Assembly (NCBI RefSeq): GCF_938045405.1 | Contig: NZ_CALIMW010000200.1 | Location: forward strand, 1 to 12,595 | Reading direction: 5' to 3' | DNA from: an uncultured Campylobacter sp. | Lineage (GTDB): Bacteria; Campylobacterota; Campylobacteria; Campylobacterales; Campylobacteraceae | Length of the DNA stretch: 12,595 nt | Shown: one piece after another, positions 1 through 7,164 of the stretch | Numbering within the stretch: the first letter of the stretch is position 1 | Layout: each line of letters opens with the position of its first letter | Made by a program: the position numbers and the translations under genes | The notes under the pieces: model-generated | Seen by the model: the letters and a program-made list of their open reading frames with translations, nothing else | The model's database searches: none | Told to the model about the DNA's origin: nothing

Positions 1-226
1 CAAAGTGTTTCGGCGCAGCGGGTAAAAGGCGGATGTAAATTTAAAATTTAACCGCGGTGAGCCGAAGCTATAACGAGCCGTAGCGAGTCGCAACCTGTAT
101 GCAAACGAGTGTAAATTTAGCCGCGTCGTAGCATTGGTGCAAACGCGGAGTAAATTTTACAATCTCGGCTAAATTCAAGAGCAAATTTTGCAAGCGCAGG
201 CAAATTTCACAAGCCCGAGCAAAATT
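1..226. other. Intergenic sequence at the left edge, no gene seen
   Basis: No start-bearing reading frame with a ribosome site is visible. The stretch lies downstream of ilvA on the minus strand and consists of repeated AT-rich words (TAAATTT, GCAAATTT, AAAATTCTAC) mixed with GAGCCGTAGCGAGTCG-like words. A minus-strand frame is open from about position 147 to the edge but has no Met, and its translation (many L, N, F, R, S) looks like read-through of the spacer repeats. No convincing hairpin with a T-run for ilvA termination was found. Confidence 0.55.
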
Positions 227-1438
227 CTACAAAATCTCCCTGAAATCATACCCTGCGTTTTTGAGTGCCCAGGCGATGTCCTCTTGGTGAGCCTTGCCCT
301 TGGTCTCAAGCGTGATCGTGATCTGCGCGTCGCCGTACTCGATATTGGTCGAAAAGCGGTCGTAGTCGATCTTGACGATGTTTGCGTTGGCGCGGCGCAA
401 AATTTCGGTAAGCCCCGTAAGCGCGCCCGGCTTATCGACGAGCGTGACGTTGATCGTCATCTTGCGGTGCGACTTGATAAGGCCCTTTTCGATGATGATG
501 TTTAGCATCTGAACGTCGATGTTGCCGCCGCTTAGGATGATGCCGATCTTTGCACCGGCGGGGAATGCAAATTTCGCGTTCATCAGCGCTGCTACGCCTG
601 CCGCGCCCGCGCCCTCGACGATGATTTTTTGCTGCTCGAGCAGATAGAGTATCGCGCTTGCGATCTCCTCGTCATCGACCTGCACGAACTCATCGACGCA
701 CTCGATGATCGTAGAGAGCGTGATCTCGCTCGTATCTCGCACCGCGATACCGTCGGCGATGGTGCGGACGGATTTGGAATTTAGCGGCTTTTTCGCGACG
801 AAGCTATCATGCATCGCAGGCGCGCCCTTGGCGGCTACGGCGATGATTTTGATGTCAGGATTGATCTGCTTGGCGCAGCTGCAAACCCCCGTCGCAAGCC
901 CGCCGCCACCAACCGGAACGACGATGTATTCAAGATCTGCGACCTCCTCGATCATCTCAAGCGCGATCGTGCCCTGGCCTGCTTGGACGAACTCGTCGTT
1001 GAAGGGATGCACGAACGTCAGATTGTGCTCCTTTGCATATTCCAGCGCAAACGCGTACGCCTCGTCGAAATTATCACCCTGCAAAATGATCTCCGCGCCC
1101 AGAGCCTTCGTGCCGCTTACCTTAAGTAGCGGCGTGGCTTCAGGCATTACGATCACAGCATGCACGCCGAATTTTTGCGCGCTCATCGCTACGCCCTGGG
1201 CGTGGTTGCCCGCGCTTGCGGCTATTACTCCATGCGCCCGCTCCTCGTCCGTTAGGTGCGCGATTTTATTGTAAGCGCCGCGAATCTTATACGCGCCGGT
1301 GCGCTGCAAATTCTCGCTTTTGAGATACACTTCCGCGCCGTAAAGCTTGCTGAGCTTCGGCGCCAGAGCAAAGGGCGTTTTATAGACGAAATCGTTTATC
1401 GTGCGCTTTGCTTGGATGATTTTATTTAGATCAACCAT
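227..1438 (-). CDS. ilvA: Threonine ammonia-lyase (threonine dehydratase), IlvA
   Basis: Predicted PLP enzyme that deaminates L-threonine to 2-oxobutanoate and ammonia, the first committed step of isoleucine synthesis, in the cytoplasm. The 403-residue product has a fold-type II PLP core (about 1-320): TGAYKIRGA places the Schiff-base lysine at K51, SAGNHAQG follows at 75-82, the glycine-rich phosphate loop GGGG is at 177-180, and SGGN is at 303-306. Residues about 328-403 look like a single ACT domain (VTLVDKPGALTGLTEIL), the usual site of amino-acid feedback. One ACT module of this length matches the short IlvA form, and the ACT domain argues against simple TdcB. The ATG at 1438 is preceded by AAGGAAG at good spacing and by a TATAAT box. 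trmA ends 101 bases upstream on the same strand. A purely catabolic role cannot be excluded. Confidence 0.95.
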   Translation of the reverse strand: MVDLNKIIQAKRTINDFVYKTPFALAPKLSKLYGAEVYLKSENLQRTGAYKIRGAYNKIAHLTDEERAHGVIAASAGNHAQGVAMSAQKFGVHAVIVMPEATPLLKVSGTKALGAEIILQGDNFDEAYAFALEYAKEHNLTFVHPFNDEFVQAGQGTIALEMIEEVADLEYIVVPVGGGGLATGVCSCAKQINPDIKIIAVAAKGAPAMHDSFVAKKPLNSKSVRTIADGIAVRDTSEITLSTIIECVDEFVQVDDEEIASAILYLLEQQKIIVEGAGAAGVAALMNAKFAFPAGAKIGIILSGGNIDVQMLNIIIEKGLIKSHRKMTINVTLVDKPGALTGLTEILRRANANIVKIDYDRFSTNIEYGDAQITITLETKGKAHQEDIAWALKNAGYDFREIL

Positions 1439-1468
1439 CTACTTCCTTTCGTAATTTTAAATTTTGTT

Positions 1469-1474
1469 ATTATA
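1469..1474 (-). promoter_or_regulatory. Probable -10 box of ilvA
   Basis: Read on the minus strand this is a perfect TATAAT inside TATGTATAAT, 30 bases upstream of the ilvA start and preceded by T/A-rich sequence. Campylobacter sigma-70 promoters typically have a strong -10 box and no conserved -35 hexamer, so this fits. It implies ilvA is transcribed independently of trmA, although read-through is possible. Confidence 0.6.
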
Positions 1475-1539
1475 CATATTTTAGGCGAAATTTTATCCCG
1501 CGCGCAGCCTAAATCCGCAGCTTATATCTGGGCTCACGC

Positions 1540-3084
1540 CTAGCTCCTGCGCCGCAGCAGCACGCCGCATTCGATATGGCTCGTATGCGCGAACTGATCG
1601 AAGATCGCAAACCTGCGCACCTCGTGCGTAGCGCAAAGCGAGCGTAAATTTTCAAAAAGCGTCTGCGGATTACAGGAGATGTAGATCAAATTTTGAAAAT
1701 TTTTTATGAAATCAATCACGCTAGGCTCCAGCCCCGCGCGCGGCGGATCGATCAAGACGTGCGAAAAATCGTAGCCGAAAATATCGATCCCCTTTAGCCG
1801 CTCAAACTCGCGCCTACGCGCAAACGCGCTCATCAGCTCATCCGCGCTAAGGCGGACGAATTGCGCGTTGCAAACGCCGTTGAGCTCGCAGTTTATGCGG
1901 GCATTCGCAATCGAGCTTTTTGAAATTTCGCTCGCCAGCACGCGGTTAAATTTAGCCGCAAGCGGGATGGTAAAGTTGCCGTGCCCGCAGTAAAGCTCCA
2001 GCAGATCGCGCGCGGCGGAGCTTTCTGGGCGCACGGCATGTTTTTCGCAGCTCGAATTTTGCGCGACGGAATTTTCGCAGGCTGAATTTTGCGCGCTTTT
2101 CTTTTCACAATCCAAATTTTGCGCAGCGGAATTTTGCACTTCCAAATCCTTGCGAGCGAAATTATCATCCGCAGAGCTCTCGTCTTTGGACGTATAGTTA
2201 AATTTCACGGAATTTTCGCCGCTACATTCTGTGCAAGCGAAATTTGCCTTAACGGAATTTCGGCAAGCGGCATCCAATTCGGCGGAATTTTCAGAAGCGA
2301 AATTTCGATCCGTAGAATTTTGCGTGGCGGACTGCTCGCAGCCGTAATTTTGCGCAGCGGAATTTTGCGAGGCAAAATTTTTTTCAGTAAAATTCTTTGC
2401 GGCGGAATTCTGCGCGGCGCACACCTCGCCCGCGCCGTCTTTGCCGAAGTCCACGCAGCTTCTCGCCCAGGCGATCATCTTTTCGTTCACGCCGCGGTTG
2501 GGCTGGATGAAGGCGTTTTCTCCGAAGCGAAATTTATAAACTCGCCCGTCCACGCAAAGCTCGTCCGTGAGGCTTAGCTCGCCGCTTAGCAGCTTCTGTC
2601 CGCGCGCGCGAGCCATGATCCTGATACCAAGCTTGTCCGCTAGTTCGCAAATCGCCTCCTGCTCGCGCTCGCCCAAGCGCTTGTGATAAAGCAGCGTCGC
2701 CAAAATCCCGCTGGCGCACGAGATAAACTCGACGCCGAAGAGCTTCTCTTTTAAAATTTCGCTCCACCTAAGCGCCTCTAGCAACCGCGGCATTAAATTT
2801 GCGATAGGAAGCGCTACCTTAGGGCATTCGTTAATTAAAATTTTCTTGCTACGTGCGCCGCCCATCGTGTAAGCAAGATCAAATGCGCTATGCCAAATAT
2901 CTTGCCAGATGCCAAATTCTGCCCTGATACGATAATTTTGCGGCTGCGAGGCAAAAAATTCAAACTCGCCGTCAAAAAATTCTCTAAACTTATCGCCGAT
3001 CAGCTGCTTTTTGTATGAAATTTGATCCTCATAGGGCTCGCCGAGCGTGCAGCTACCGCAACTACCGAAGCTTTCGCAATTCAT
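1540..3084 (-). CDS. trmA: tRNA (uracil-5-)-methyltransferase TrmA with a large low-complexity insertion
   Basis: Predicted SAM-dependent enzyme that makes m5U54 (ribothymidine) in the T-loop of tRNAs. Visible motifs: N-terminal cysteines C3, C9, C12; QPN at 194-196; SAM motif LYCGHGN at 364-370; DPPRAG at 446-451; catalytic nucleophile C471 in ISCNP; and the C-terminal HIECGVLL with the probable general base E505. These match E. coli TrmA almost motif for motif. The protein is 514 residues, against about 366 usually. The excess is a block of about 145 residues (roughly 214-357) placed between the helix ending WARSCVDF and the ARDLLELYCG strand, the point where E. coli TrmA has only a few residues. 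All catalytic motifs and the frame are intact, so the gene is probably functional. The start overlaps the nhaC stop as ATGA, and the upstream SD is weak, suggesting translational coupling. Confidence 0.93.
   Translation of the reverse strand: MNCESFGSCGSCTLGEPYEDQISYKKQLIGDKFREFFDGEFEFFASQPQNYRIRAEFGIWQDIWHSAFDLAYTMGGARSKKILINECPKVALPIANLMPRLLEALRWSEILKEKLFGVEFISCASGILATLLYHKRLGEREQEAICELADKLGIRIMARARGQKLLSGELSLTDELCVDGRVYKFRFGENAFIQPNRGVNEKMIAWARSCVDFGKDGAGEVCAAQNSAAKNFTEKNFASQNSAAQNYGCEQSATQNSTDRNFASENSAELDAACRNSVKANFACTECSGENSVKFNYTSKDESSADDNFARKDLEVQNSAAQNLDCEKKSAQNSACENSVAQNSSCEKHAVRPESSAARDLLELYCGHGNFTIPLAAKFNRVLASEISKSSIANARINCELNGVCNAQFVRLSADELMSAFARRREFERLKGIDIFGYDFSHVLIDPPRAGLEPSVIDFIKNFQNLIYISCNPQTLFENLRSLCATHEVRRFAIFDQFAHTSHIECGVLLRRRS
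2020..2425 (-). repeat. In-frame degenerate repeat array inside trmA
   Basis: Codons for about residues 221-355 of TrmA are mostly variations on a 15-base unit read on the minus strand as GCG CAA AAT TCC GCN, giving pentapeptides such as AAQNS, AAKNF, ASQNS, ATQNS, ASENS, ACRNS, ACENS and VAQNS. AAT followed by a TCN or TTN codon is the anchor. About eight cysteines occur in the tract. The same words (GCAAAATTCCGC, GCGGAATTTTGC) occur in non-coding spacers, for example around 7128-7146. An exact 23-base copy pair lies at 2115-2137 and 2346-2368, 231 bases (77 codons) apart and in frame. The tract is probably disordered. It only superficially resembles A(D/N)LXX pentapeptide-repeat proteins, because the normally small residue before N is usually Q, K or E here. 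Confidence 0.8.
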
Positions 3085-4781
3085 ACATCCACTCTTTTAC
3101 CCACCACGCGCAGTAAAAGAATGATAGCCGCGATACCCAAGATCAGACATCCCCACACGCTGAGCCCAAAGCCCGCAGGCAGGTAGCCGCAAATGATACT
3201 GATGCCGCAAACGACCAGCGCATAGGTCATCTGCGTGCTTACGTGCTCGATGTGATCGCAGCCCGCGCCCATCGAAGAGAGGATCGTCGTATCAGAAATC
3301 GGCGAGCAGTGATCGCCGAAGATCGCTCCGGTAAGCACCGCGCTTACGTTTACGCACATAAAAACGTGAAATTCCTCGCCGCTAAGTCCGTATTTTTGCC
3401 CCACGGCGTGAGCAAGAGGCACGGCTAAAGGTGTGACGATGCCCATAGTACCGAAGCTCGTGCCCGTTGAAAAGGAGATAAACGAACTAAGCACGAAGAT
3501 TACGATCGCAAGAGCAAAGCGCGGCGTAGCGTCGCTTAGAAGCTCGACTAGGTAGCGCGAAGTGCCAAGCTCTTTGATAACAGAGCTTAGCGACCACGCA
3601 AAAAGCAGGATTATGACGGTATTTAGCATACTTTTCCAGCCGCCAACCCAGACCTCGATCGCCTCTTTGACGCCGTAAATTTTTTGCGCGATGCCTAAAG
3701 CGACGGCGATGATCGACGAAAACAGCGCGGATTGAAACAGCACGACCGAGGCATCTGCCGCGCTAAATGCGGTGCGGATCGAAGTGAAGCTAAGAGGAGC
3801 TGCCTTGACCGCCTCCAAAGCCTCGCCCTCCAGCGAGCTGTAGCCGTTGAGATAAAATCCGATGACGGAAAGGACGATCATCGCTCCTAGCGGGATTATC
3901 GCGTTTAGCTTGCGAAGCGCGACGCCCTCTTTGGGTACGAAAATTTGATCCTCTAAATTTTTGATTTTAAAATCCGCAGCTCCGCTCTTGCCGCCGCGAG
4001 ATGCGATCTCTGCGCGATACATCGAGCCAAACTCCCTGCTCATCACTGCCGTGGCGACTACGAAAAAGATCATGAAAATATTATAAAATCTATACGGGAT
4101 CGTCTCAACGAAAACTGTGAAGGCGTTTATGTTTTCTACGCCGATCTGTGAGTAGGCCTCTTTGATCGCCGAAATTTCAACTCCGACCCAGGTGGAGATC
4201 ACCGCGATGCCGGTGATCGGCGCGGCGGTCGCGTCGATGATGAAGGCGAATTTCGCGCGCGAAATTTTAAATTTATCCATAAGCGGCCGCATGATGGGGC
4301 CCACTATCAGGGCGTTTGCGTAATCATCAAAAAATATCACGATACCCATCAGCCAGGTGTAAATTTGACCCAAAACGGGAGTGTCTGCGTGCTTGCTAAG
4401 CCAGAGCGCAAGCGCCTTCGTGCCGCCGCTTTTGGTCACCAAAGCGATAAGCCCGCCGATACACATGACCTGAAGCAAAATGCCCGCATTCCACGTATCC
4501 GCCATCGATTTTACCATGCGCGAGCATAGATCGGTAAAAGCGAAAAGCGCCGAAGCTGCGATATTTTGATCTACCATACCGATGAGAAAGGTCCCGCTTA
4601 GCACGCCCAAAAACAGCGACAAAATCACGTCTTTGGTGATGAAAGCAAGCACGATTGCCGCAACCGGCGGGATAAGCGTCAGCACGCCGTAAAGCTCGCT
4701 GTTTCGTACGGCGGGCTCCACGTCCGCAAGCGCCAGCGCGGGTAAAAAAATCGCCGTAAAGATAAGCAAATTTTTCAACAT
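3081..4781 (-). CDS. nhaC: Na+/H+ antiporter, NhaC family
   Basis: Predicted inner-membrane secondary transporter exchanging Na+ for protons (pH and sodium homeostasis); some NhaC relatives carry organic substrates, so the exact ion is inferred. The 566-residue product begins with a signal-like hydrophobic segment ending ALALAD (about 1-20), then has many hydrophobic helices. Family landmarks are FFDDYANALIVGP at 150-162, ATAAPITGIAVISTWVG around 184-200, STGTSFGTMGI at 438-448, and the strongly conserved GDHCSPISDTT at 489-499. A hydrophilic stretch at about 250-290 is probably a cytoplasmic loop. AGGA lies 5 bases before the ATG. The stop codon TGA is shared with the trmA start (ATGA). As I recall, an antiporter gene also precedes trmA in C. 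jejuni; that is memory, not checked. No obvious promoter box was found; the leader holds a long palindrome. Confidence 0.9.
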   Translation of the reverse strand: MLKNLLIFTAIFLPALALADVEPAVRNSELYGVLTLIPPVAAIVLAFITKDVILSLFLGVLSGTFLIGMVDQNIAASALFAFTDLCSRMVKSMADTWNAGILLQVMCIGGLIALVTKSGGTKALALWLSKHADTPVLGQIYTWLMGIVIFFDDYANALIVGPIMRPLMDKFKISRAKFAFIIDATAAPITGIAVISTWVGVEISAIKEAYSQIGVENINAFTVFVETIPYRFYNIFMIFFVVATAVMSREFGSMYRAEIASRGGKSGAADFKIKNLEDQIFVPKEGVALRKLNAIIPLGAMIVLSVIGFYLNGYSSLEGEALEAVKAAPLSFTSIRTAFSAADASVVLFQSALFSSIIAVALGIAQKIYGVKEAIEVWVGGWKSMLNTVIILLFAWSLSSVIKELGTSRYLVELLSDATPRFALAIVIFVLSSFISFSTGTSFGTMGIVTPLAVPLAHAVGQKYGLSGEEFHVFMCVNVSAVLTGAIFGDHCSPISDTTILSSMGAGCDHIEHVSTQMTYALVVCGISIICGYLPAGFGLSVWGCLILGIAAIILLLRVVGKRVDV

Positions 4782-4803
4782 TTTAATCCTTGATGATTGA
4801 TAA

Positions 4804-4847
4804 AATTTTAAAATTTAACCTCCGATCGGGGGCTAAATTTTAAAATT
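4804..4847. repeat. Long near-perfect palindrome in the nhaC leader
   Basis: Arms at 4804-4824 and 4827-4847 are 21 bases each, match at 19 positions, and are separated by only AT. The centre is CCGATCGG with flanking arms of AATTTTAAAATTTA. On either strand one of the two imperfect positions is a G-U wobble, so RNA from both strands could fold. It ends 22 bases upstream of the nhaC start, just above the SD at 4787-4790. No T-run follows on either strand beyond the AT-rich arm itself. It could be a leader hairpin, a protein-binding palindrome or a member of the AAATTTTAAAATTT repeat family. Confidence 0.7.
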
Positions 4848-5453
4848 ATGCGCGCATTGCAGCAATTATTCATAATTCGCGTGCTTTCTTTTACGGCGAT
4901 TATTGAGCGCCTTAATCGCACAGCAAGCTCTACAATTTTGCTGCGTTTACAATTTCGAGCACGCATTTTTAAGCAATTTATCGCGCAGAAAAATCTCTCC
5001 GGTGCAAAATACCGCGCGCGGCGTAATCAAAAAGCGTTTTATAAGTGCATTTAAATTCTACTTAACATAGCAAAAGCCCCCAAGTCAAGGTAAAATTCCG
5101 CAATACTGCGATGCTTGCTTTGCCGCAAGAGCGATAAATTTCGTGCGCAAAATTTGACGAAATCCCGCTCTTGATCGCAGACCAAAATCTATCAGTAAAA
5201 ATTTTATCGCGCATAAATTGCACAAATCGCCATTTCTCAAGCCTGCCTGCGCGTTTATAAAATTTCAGTGCATGCAACTTGCGCAAGCAAAGCGATAAAA
5301 TTTTAAAGCGTTAAATTCTACCAACTCGCACTCGAAAAATCCGCTAAATTTATAGAATTTACAAAGCGGCAAAACATTAAATTTAAAGCTCATAAGGCTT
5401 TTGCAAACCCAAAACGACGACGAAGCGGCGAGCGACCCTTTAAATCAAGCCCG
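4848..5453. other. Gene-poor spacer between nhaC and the ankyrin gene
   Basis: About 600 bases without a reading frame I would call a gene. Two short frames exist, 4848-5054 plus and 5062-5286 minus, but neither has a Shine-Dalgarno sequence or a recognisable domain. The part at 5063-5164 is listed separately because its minus-strand frames look peptide-like. Small inverted repeats are present, for example CTTGCGCAAG near 5280 and CTTGC / GCAAG near 5113-5127. No tRNA-like T-loop was found. Confidence 0.55.
5063..5164 (-). repeat. Candidate dispersed Campylobacter element in the spacer
   Basis: On the minus strand one frame (stop to stop 5051-5191, no upstream Met) reads DFVKFCARNLSLLRQSKHRS followed by IAEFYLDLGAFAML. 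A second overlapping frame, the 74-codon frame at 5062-5286, reads NFAHEIYRSCGKASIAVLRN and FTLTWGLLLC. I associate both strings with very short hypothetical proteins annotated in oral Campylobacter genomes, which suggests conservation at the DNA level across frames, in other words a dispersed element rather than a gene. This is recollection, not a search result. The block has no ribosome site, and a CTTGC / GCAAG hairpin sits within it. Confidence 0.4.
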
Positions 5454-6686
5454 CTAATTTTCACGCTCAGGCGCATCTTGCGGATCGCTCGTAAAATCAT
5501 CGCTTACTTGCGTAGGACTTAATCCAAGCGAGCGCAAATAGCTCTGCGTAGCCGCTTCACCACCCGCAAGCGCGTAGTCTAGCGCATTTAGCCCCGCCTC
5601 GTCGACTGCTTTTTCGTTTGCGCCCGATTTTACGAGCAATTCAACGATCTGCTTGGTACTTTTTTGCGCCGCAAACATCAGCAGTGTCTTGCCCGCGCCC
5701 GAACGCTCACAGCCGTCGCTACGCTCGCCTAACGACGCTAGAGCCTGAGCTTCAGCGCTGCCGATCTGGCGGACATTTACGCTAGCATGCGAGTAAATTA
5801 GCAACTTTACGAGCTCATAATTTTTTGCCGCGGCGGCGAAAAATATCGGAGTTTGCCCAAGCGAGTTTTTATAGCCAACCAAAGCGCCTTTAGAGATCAT
5901 AAATTTAGCGCTTTGAACGTTATTCATCGCGTAAAATAGCGAGTTTTCCTCGCCAGCATTCACCTGCGCGCCTCGCTCGATCAAAGCGCCGCTAAAGCGC
6001 TCGTCATATCCTAGCAAAAGTGCCAGATCCAGGGCATTATCAAGCTCGTAAATCGCAAAATCCTTGCTAAAAAGTAGCGTACGAAACTCATCTGCGCCTA
6101 CTCCGCCTTTTAGCGCCAGCTCAAGCTCACCGTAATCTCCCGCCTTGCGATCCTTTGCGGCGTATGCGATAAATTCCGCTATCACGGCGCTTGCCAGCTC
6201 ATCGGCGTCGTTTTTGTTGAATTTAGCGGCGAAATAATCTCTTAGCGCCTCCCTGGCTGCTGAGATCTCGCCCATAAAATTGCCATAAGCGATGAAATTT
6301 CCAATCTTGCGCTCGGAGTAAAATTCTAAGGCTTCAAGCGATTTTTCGCTAATTTGCGCGTAGTTTTTCTCTTTAGCATAGCTCAAAAAGCCCTCGCCAT
6401 CCATCCCCGCAAATGCCAAGGTTCTCTCAAGCCTTTTTTCGTTCAGCAAAGCTTCGTTACCGACGCAATCGATATTTTCGTCCCTGATCTCAGAAGCCGC
6501 GCTTTTTAAATTTTGCAAAAATTCTGCGCCAGCTAGCGAGCCTTTACAGCCAAAATCGCTTTGCAGCAGCTCTTCGTCCGCAGGCTCCTTGCTAAAAAAG
6601 CCGCGCGGATCGCTTAGTATCTGCTCGCAAGAAGCGCCAAAAAGCGTGCCGCAAAAAACAAACGAACCCATTAGAATTTTTCGCAT
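5454..6686 (-). CDS. Exported ankyrin-repeat protein
   Basis: Unassigned function; ankyrin repeats usually mediate protein binding. Starting at 6686 the product is 410 residues and opens with MRKILMGSFVFCGTLFGASC, a good Sec signal peptide. A Cys follows GAS, but the -3 residue is Gly, so a lipobox is weak and ordinary signal peptidase cleavage is as likely. The central region is Ala/Glu/Leu-rich and helical. Ankyrin-like units are visible in the C-terminal third: SLGQTPIFFAAAAKNYELVK with LLIYSHASVN, then GKTLLMFAAQKSTKQIVELL with VKSGAN, then EAGLNALDYALAGGEAAT; a diverged unit lies just before (ALDLALLLGYDERFSGALIE). The frame can be extended to an ATG at 6704, but that start lacks an SD and would leave almost no leader, whereas GAGGT stands 4 bases before 6686. 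It is monocistronic as far as can be seen. A periplasmic location is inferred. Confidence 0.82.
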   Translation of the reverse strand: MRKILMGSFVFCGTLFGASCEQILSDPRGFFSKEPADEELLQSDFGCKGSLAGAEFLQNLKSAASEIRDENIDCVGNEALLNEKRLERTLAFAGMDGEGFLSYAKEKNYAQISEKSLEALEFYSERKIGNFIAYGNFMGEISAAREALRDYFAAKFNKNDADELASAVIAEFIAYAAKDRKAGDYGELELALKGGVGADEFRTLLFSKDFAIYELDNALDLALLLGYDERFSGALIERGAQVNAGEENSLFYAMNNVQSAKFMISKGALVGYKNSLGQTPIFFAAAAKNYELVKLLIYSHASVNVRQIGSAEAQALASLGERSDGCERSGAGKTLLMFAAQKSTKQIVELLVKSGANEKAVDEAGLNALDYALAGGEAATQSYLRSLGLSPTQVSDDFTSDPQDAPEREN

Positions 6687-6690
6687 CGCT

Positions 6691-6695
6691 ACCTC
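6691..6695 (-). promoter_or_regulatory. Ribosome binding site that decides the ankyrin gene start
   Basis: GAGGT on the minus strand, 4 bases before the ATG at 6686. The upstream in-frame ATG at 6704 is preceded by AACGCTTCAA, with no SD. The 6686 start also puts the signal peptide exactly at the N-terminus. Confidence 0.7.
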
Positions 6696-6714
6696 GAATT
6701 GCATTTGAAGCGTT

Positions 6715-6720
6715 ATTTTA
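6715..6720 (-). promoter_or_regulatory. Possible -10 box of the ankyrin gene
   Basis: TAAAAT on the minus strand, preceded by a T/A-rich run (TTTTAATAAATAAATTTAAA). A transcript starting about 7-8 bases downstream would have a leader of about 20 bases to the 6686 start, and almost none for an ATG at 6704. AT-rich spacer makes chance matches common. Confidence 0.35.
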
Positions 6721-7164
6721 CCTTTAAATTTATTTATTAAAACTTAGTGCGGGCGGTGGAATTTTATGGAATTCCTTTCAGCCTTATAAAATTTTGCAGA
6801 ATTTTTAAAATTTTACGGCGCAGCGGCGCGGCGACGAGCGGCGTTAAATAATGGTAGTTATAGGCGCAGCAATGGAGGGCACTATATGAGGGCACAGCGA
6901 TCGGCAGGCTAAAATTTTAAAATTTACGCGCGCCCTAGCGGTAAAATAAAATTTTGCAAGCTGTACAAATCTAGCGGAATTCCGCGCTAGGGTTATCGTG
7001 AAATAAAATTTTTCAAGTGGAGCCCGTTCTACAGAATTCTACACGTAATTAGTAGCGAGATAGAATTTGCGAGGTAAAATTCCTCGCAGAATAAAAGAAT
7101 TTTGCAGCGAGTAGAGTTAAATTTCGCCGCGCAAAATTCCGCACCTAGCGCAAAATCCGTCGCG
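6721..7164. other. Repeat-rich intergenic region between the ankyrin gene and copA
   Basis: No gene seen. The stretch is composed of AT-rich words shared with other spacers and with the trmA insertion: AAATTTTAAAATTT at 6912-6925, AAAATTTTGCA, TAGAATTT, and GCGCAAAATTCCGC near 7130-7143. Small hairpins occur at 6971-6990 (CTAGCGG / CCGCGCTAG with a bulge) and 7068-7088 (TGCGAGG / CCTCGCA, 7-base loop). Neither is followed by a T-run, so no terminator for copA is assigned. Confidence 0.6.

Noticed and set aside
1..147. Minus-strand frame open to the window edge
   Set aside because: No Met, and its translation looks like read-through of spacer repeats; it cannot be supported as a partial gene.
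2020..2425. CRISPR array or true pentapeptide-repeat domain
   Set aside because: Units are 15 bases with no unique spacers, so not CRISPR. The residue before N is usually Q/K/E instead of a small residue, so it does not fit the A(D/N)LXX beta-helix pattern.
4848..5054. 68-codon plus-strand frame
   Set aside because: No SD, basic and compositionally odd, no recognisable domain, and it sits in AT-rich spacer next to the palindrome.
5062..5286. 74-codon minus-strand frame as a gene
   Set aside because: No SD or domain. Part of it overlaps the candidate dispersed block, where another frame is equally peptide-like, so I treat it as an element rather than a CDS.
6875..6895. Direct repeat GAGGGCAC-TATAT-GAGGGCAC as an operator
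   Set aside because: Only two copies, about 190 bases from the nearest start and not placed on a visible promoter.
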